Source: Chloracidobacterium validum
GTDB lineage: Bacteria > Acidobacteriota > Blastocatellia > Chloracidobacteriales > Chloracidobacteriaceae
Length of the DNA stretch: 64,000 bases
NCBI RefSeq assembly: GCF_018304825.1
Contig: NZ_CP072648.1
Location: 727,501-791,500, forward strand
Direction of reading: 5' to 3'
A model generated the notes under the pieces. It was not told where the DNA came from. It saw only the letters and a program-made list of their open reading frames with translations, and ran no database searches. Numbering within the stretch: the stretch's first letter is position 1; each line of letters starts with the position of its first letter. The position numbers and the translations under genes were made by a program. Below are positions 63,014 to 64,000 of the stretch, piece after piece.

Positions 63014-63430
63014 ATGGCGAAAAAGAATAGTCAGTCTAAACCTTCTTTGAAGAAAAAGACGTTCAAGAAAAAAGAAAAGAAGAATATCCCACAAGGAATA
63101 GTCCACATTCAAGCTTCTTTCAATAATACTCTAGTAAGCATAACGGATCTGAATGGTAATCTATTAGCTGCTAGTAGCTCTGGTGCGCTTGGCTTCAAGG
63201 GATCAAGGAAAGGTACTCCGTTTGCAGCACAGCAGGCAGCTGCTAAAGCAACGGCAGTTGCAAAAGAATCAGGTTTGCAATCTTGCGAGGTTCGTATCAG
63301 TGGACCTGGTTCTGGTCGAGAGTCTGCGATAAGAGCTATTCAAGCTAATGGCGTGGAGGTTCGTCTCATTCGTGATGTTACTCCTATCCCACACAATGGT
63401 TGTCGTCCGCGCAAGAAGCGAAGGGTTTAA
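63014..63430 (+). CDS. rpsK: 30S ribosomal protein S11
   Basis: 138 residues with an unusually Lys-rich first 24 residues, then '[49 protein letters not shown]' pattern and the terminal '[19 protein letters not shown]'. S11 lines the platform by the E site. Confidence 0.97.
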   Translation: MAKKNSQSKPSLKKKTFKKKEKKNIPQGIVHIQASFNNTLVSITDLNGNLLAASSSGALGFKGSRKGTPFAAQQAAAKATAVAKESGLQSCEVRISGPGSGRESAIRAIQANGVEVRLIRDVTPIPHNGCRPRKKRRV

Positions 63431-63481
63431 CTCTCCGACTTAGGGTACTTTGAGTATTGAAATAAGATAGGAAGGTGTACT

Positions 63482-64000
63482 TTGGCAAGATATCGTGATG
63501 CTGTTTGTCGTCTTTGTCGTCGTGAGGGGGCTAAGCTCTTTTTGAAAGGGAATAGATGCTATAAACCCTCTTGTCCAATAGAAAAGAGAGGGACATATCC
63601 ACCTGGTCAGCATGGTAAAGACTCTAAGCGAGGAAAGCTGACGGGATATGGTGAACAATTACGAGAAAAGCAAAAAGTGAAGCGTATATATGGGATGCTG
63701 GAAGGTCAGTTCAGGAGTTATTTTGAGAAGGCATCTCGTCAGCGTGGTATTGTTGGAGAGAATCTACTAGTTTTACTTGAAAAACGACTCGACAATGTTG
63801 TTTACAGGATTGGTTTTGCAACCTCTAGAGCACAGGCCCGCCAGTTAGTAAATCATGGACATGTGAGAGTGAATGGCAAAAAAGTAGATATCCCCTCTTT
63901 TCAGGTAAAAGTTGGAGATATTATATCAATAAAGGATGAAAGTGCGAAAAACCCTCACATACTGCATGCATTTGAAACGGCTGTCGGGCGAGGCCGTCCA
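63482..64000 (+). CDS. rpsD: 30S ribosomal protein S4, 3' end outside window
   Basis: The first 173 codons are visible from a TTG at 63482 (GGAAGGTG upstream); the frame is open at the window edge. N-terminal zinc-type cysteines C9, C12, C26 and C31 are present ('VCRLCRREG', 'RCYKPSCP'), then '[32 protein letters not shown]' and '[45 protein letters not shown]'. S4 starts 16S 5'-domain assembly. rpoA and rplQ would be expected just beyond the window. Confidence 0.96.
   Translation, partial: MARYRDAVCRLCRREGAKLFLKGNRCYKPSCPIEKRGTYPPGQHGKDSKRGKLTGYGEQLREKQKVKRIYGMLEGQFRSYFEKASRQRGIVGENLLVLLEKRLDNVVYRIGFATSRAQARQLVNHGHVRVNGKKVDIPSFQVKVGDIISIKDESAKNPHILHAFETAVGRGRP

Overview
The window looks like a chromosomal segment of an acidobacterium, possibly a thermophilic, Chloracidobacterium-like one. 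That is inferred from gene content only: an Oar-type TonB-dependent receptor with an N-terminal carboxypeptidase-regulatory-like domain, futalosine-pathway menaquinone synthesis (MqnA), C5-pathway tetrapyrrole synthesis (HemA with a HemX/CcsA-like protein), a secreted inhibitory-type serpin, and a GC-rich genome. I see no rRNA or tRNA genes, CRISPR array, prophage or insertion sequence.

Layout. 1-6.4 kb holds a 5'-truncated NHL-repeat protein (+), a 29-residue Cys/Lys-rich micro-ORF (+) and a large Oar-like outer-membrane receptor (-) with a clear terminator and an operator-like 11-bp inverted repeat upstream. 6.7-15 kb holds a TPR protein (-) and a proteostasis island (+): clpB, hsp20, grpE and a second Clp ATPase that keeps a ClpP-docking-type LGF tripeptide. 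15-22.8 kb holds, on the minus strand, a response regulator overlapping argD, then an acyltransferase, a secreted protein and short-form hisG; an HD phosphohydrolase lies on the plus strand. 23-33 kb (+) holds a 1220-residue secreted endonuclease/exonuclease/phosphatase-fold protein, mltG coupled to a beta-lactamase-family serine hydrolase, then a compact three-gene set (type III polyketide synthase, unrecognised His-rich membrane protein, UbiG-like methyltransferase), followed by a PIN-TRAM protein (-). 33-45.5 kb holds an FtsX-type permease, two MFS transporters, a serpin, def, mqnA, a FAD oxidoreductase-hemA-hemX group (-), a degenerate-looking ADP-ribosylglycohydrolase homologue and an orphan ABC ATPase. 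46.1-64 kb is one continuous str-S10-spc-alpha ribosomal superoperon: rpsL, rpsG, fusA, tuf, then rpsJ through rpsD, with secY, adk, map, infA and rpmJ in the usual place. rpsN and rpmD are absent from their usual slots.

Composition. The first 46 kb is around 60 percent G+C. The ribosomal cluster falls progressively to around 40 percent after tuf, while tuf itself is very G-rich at third codon positions. This split is one of the clearest oddities here. The best candidate for an undescribed system is the type III PKS / membrane protein / methyltransferase operon at 29.7-32.0 kb, which should make a methylated polyketide lipid or quinone-like product. The micro-ORF at 2.2 kb and the operator upstream of the Oar receptor are the best small-scale signals.
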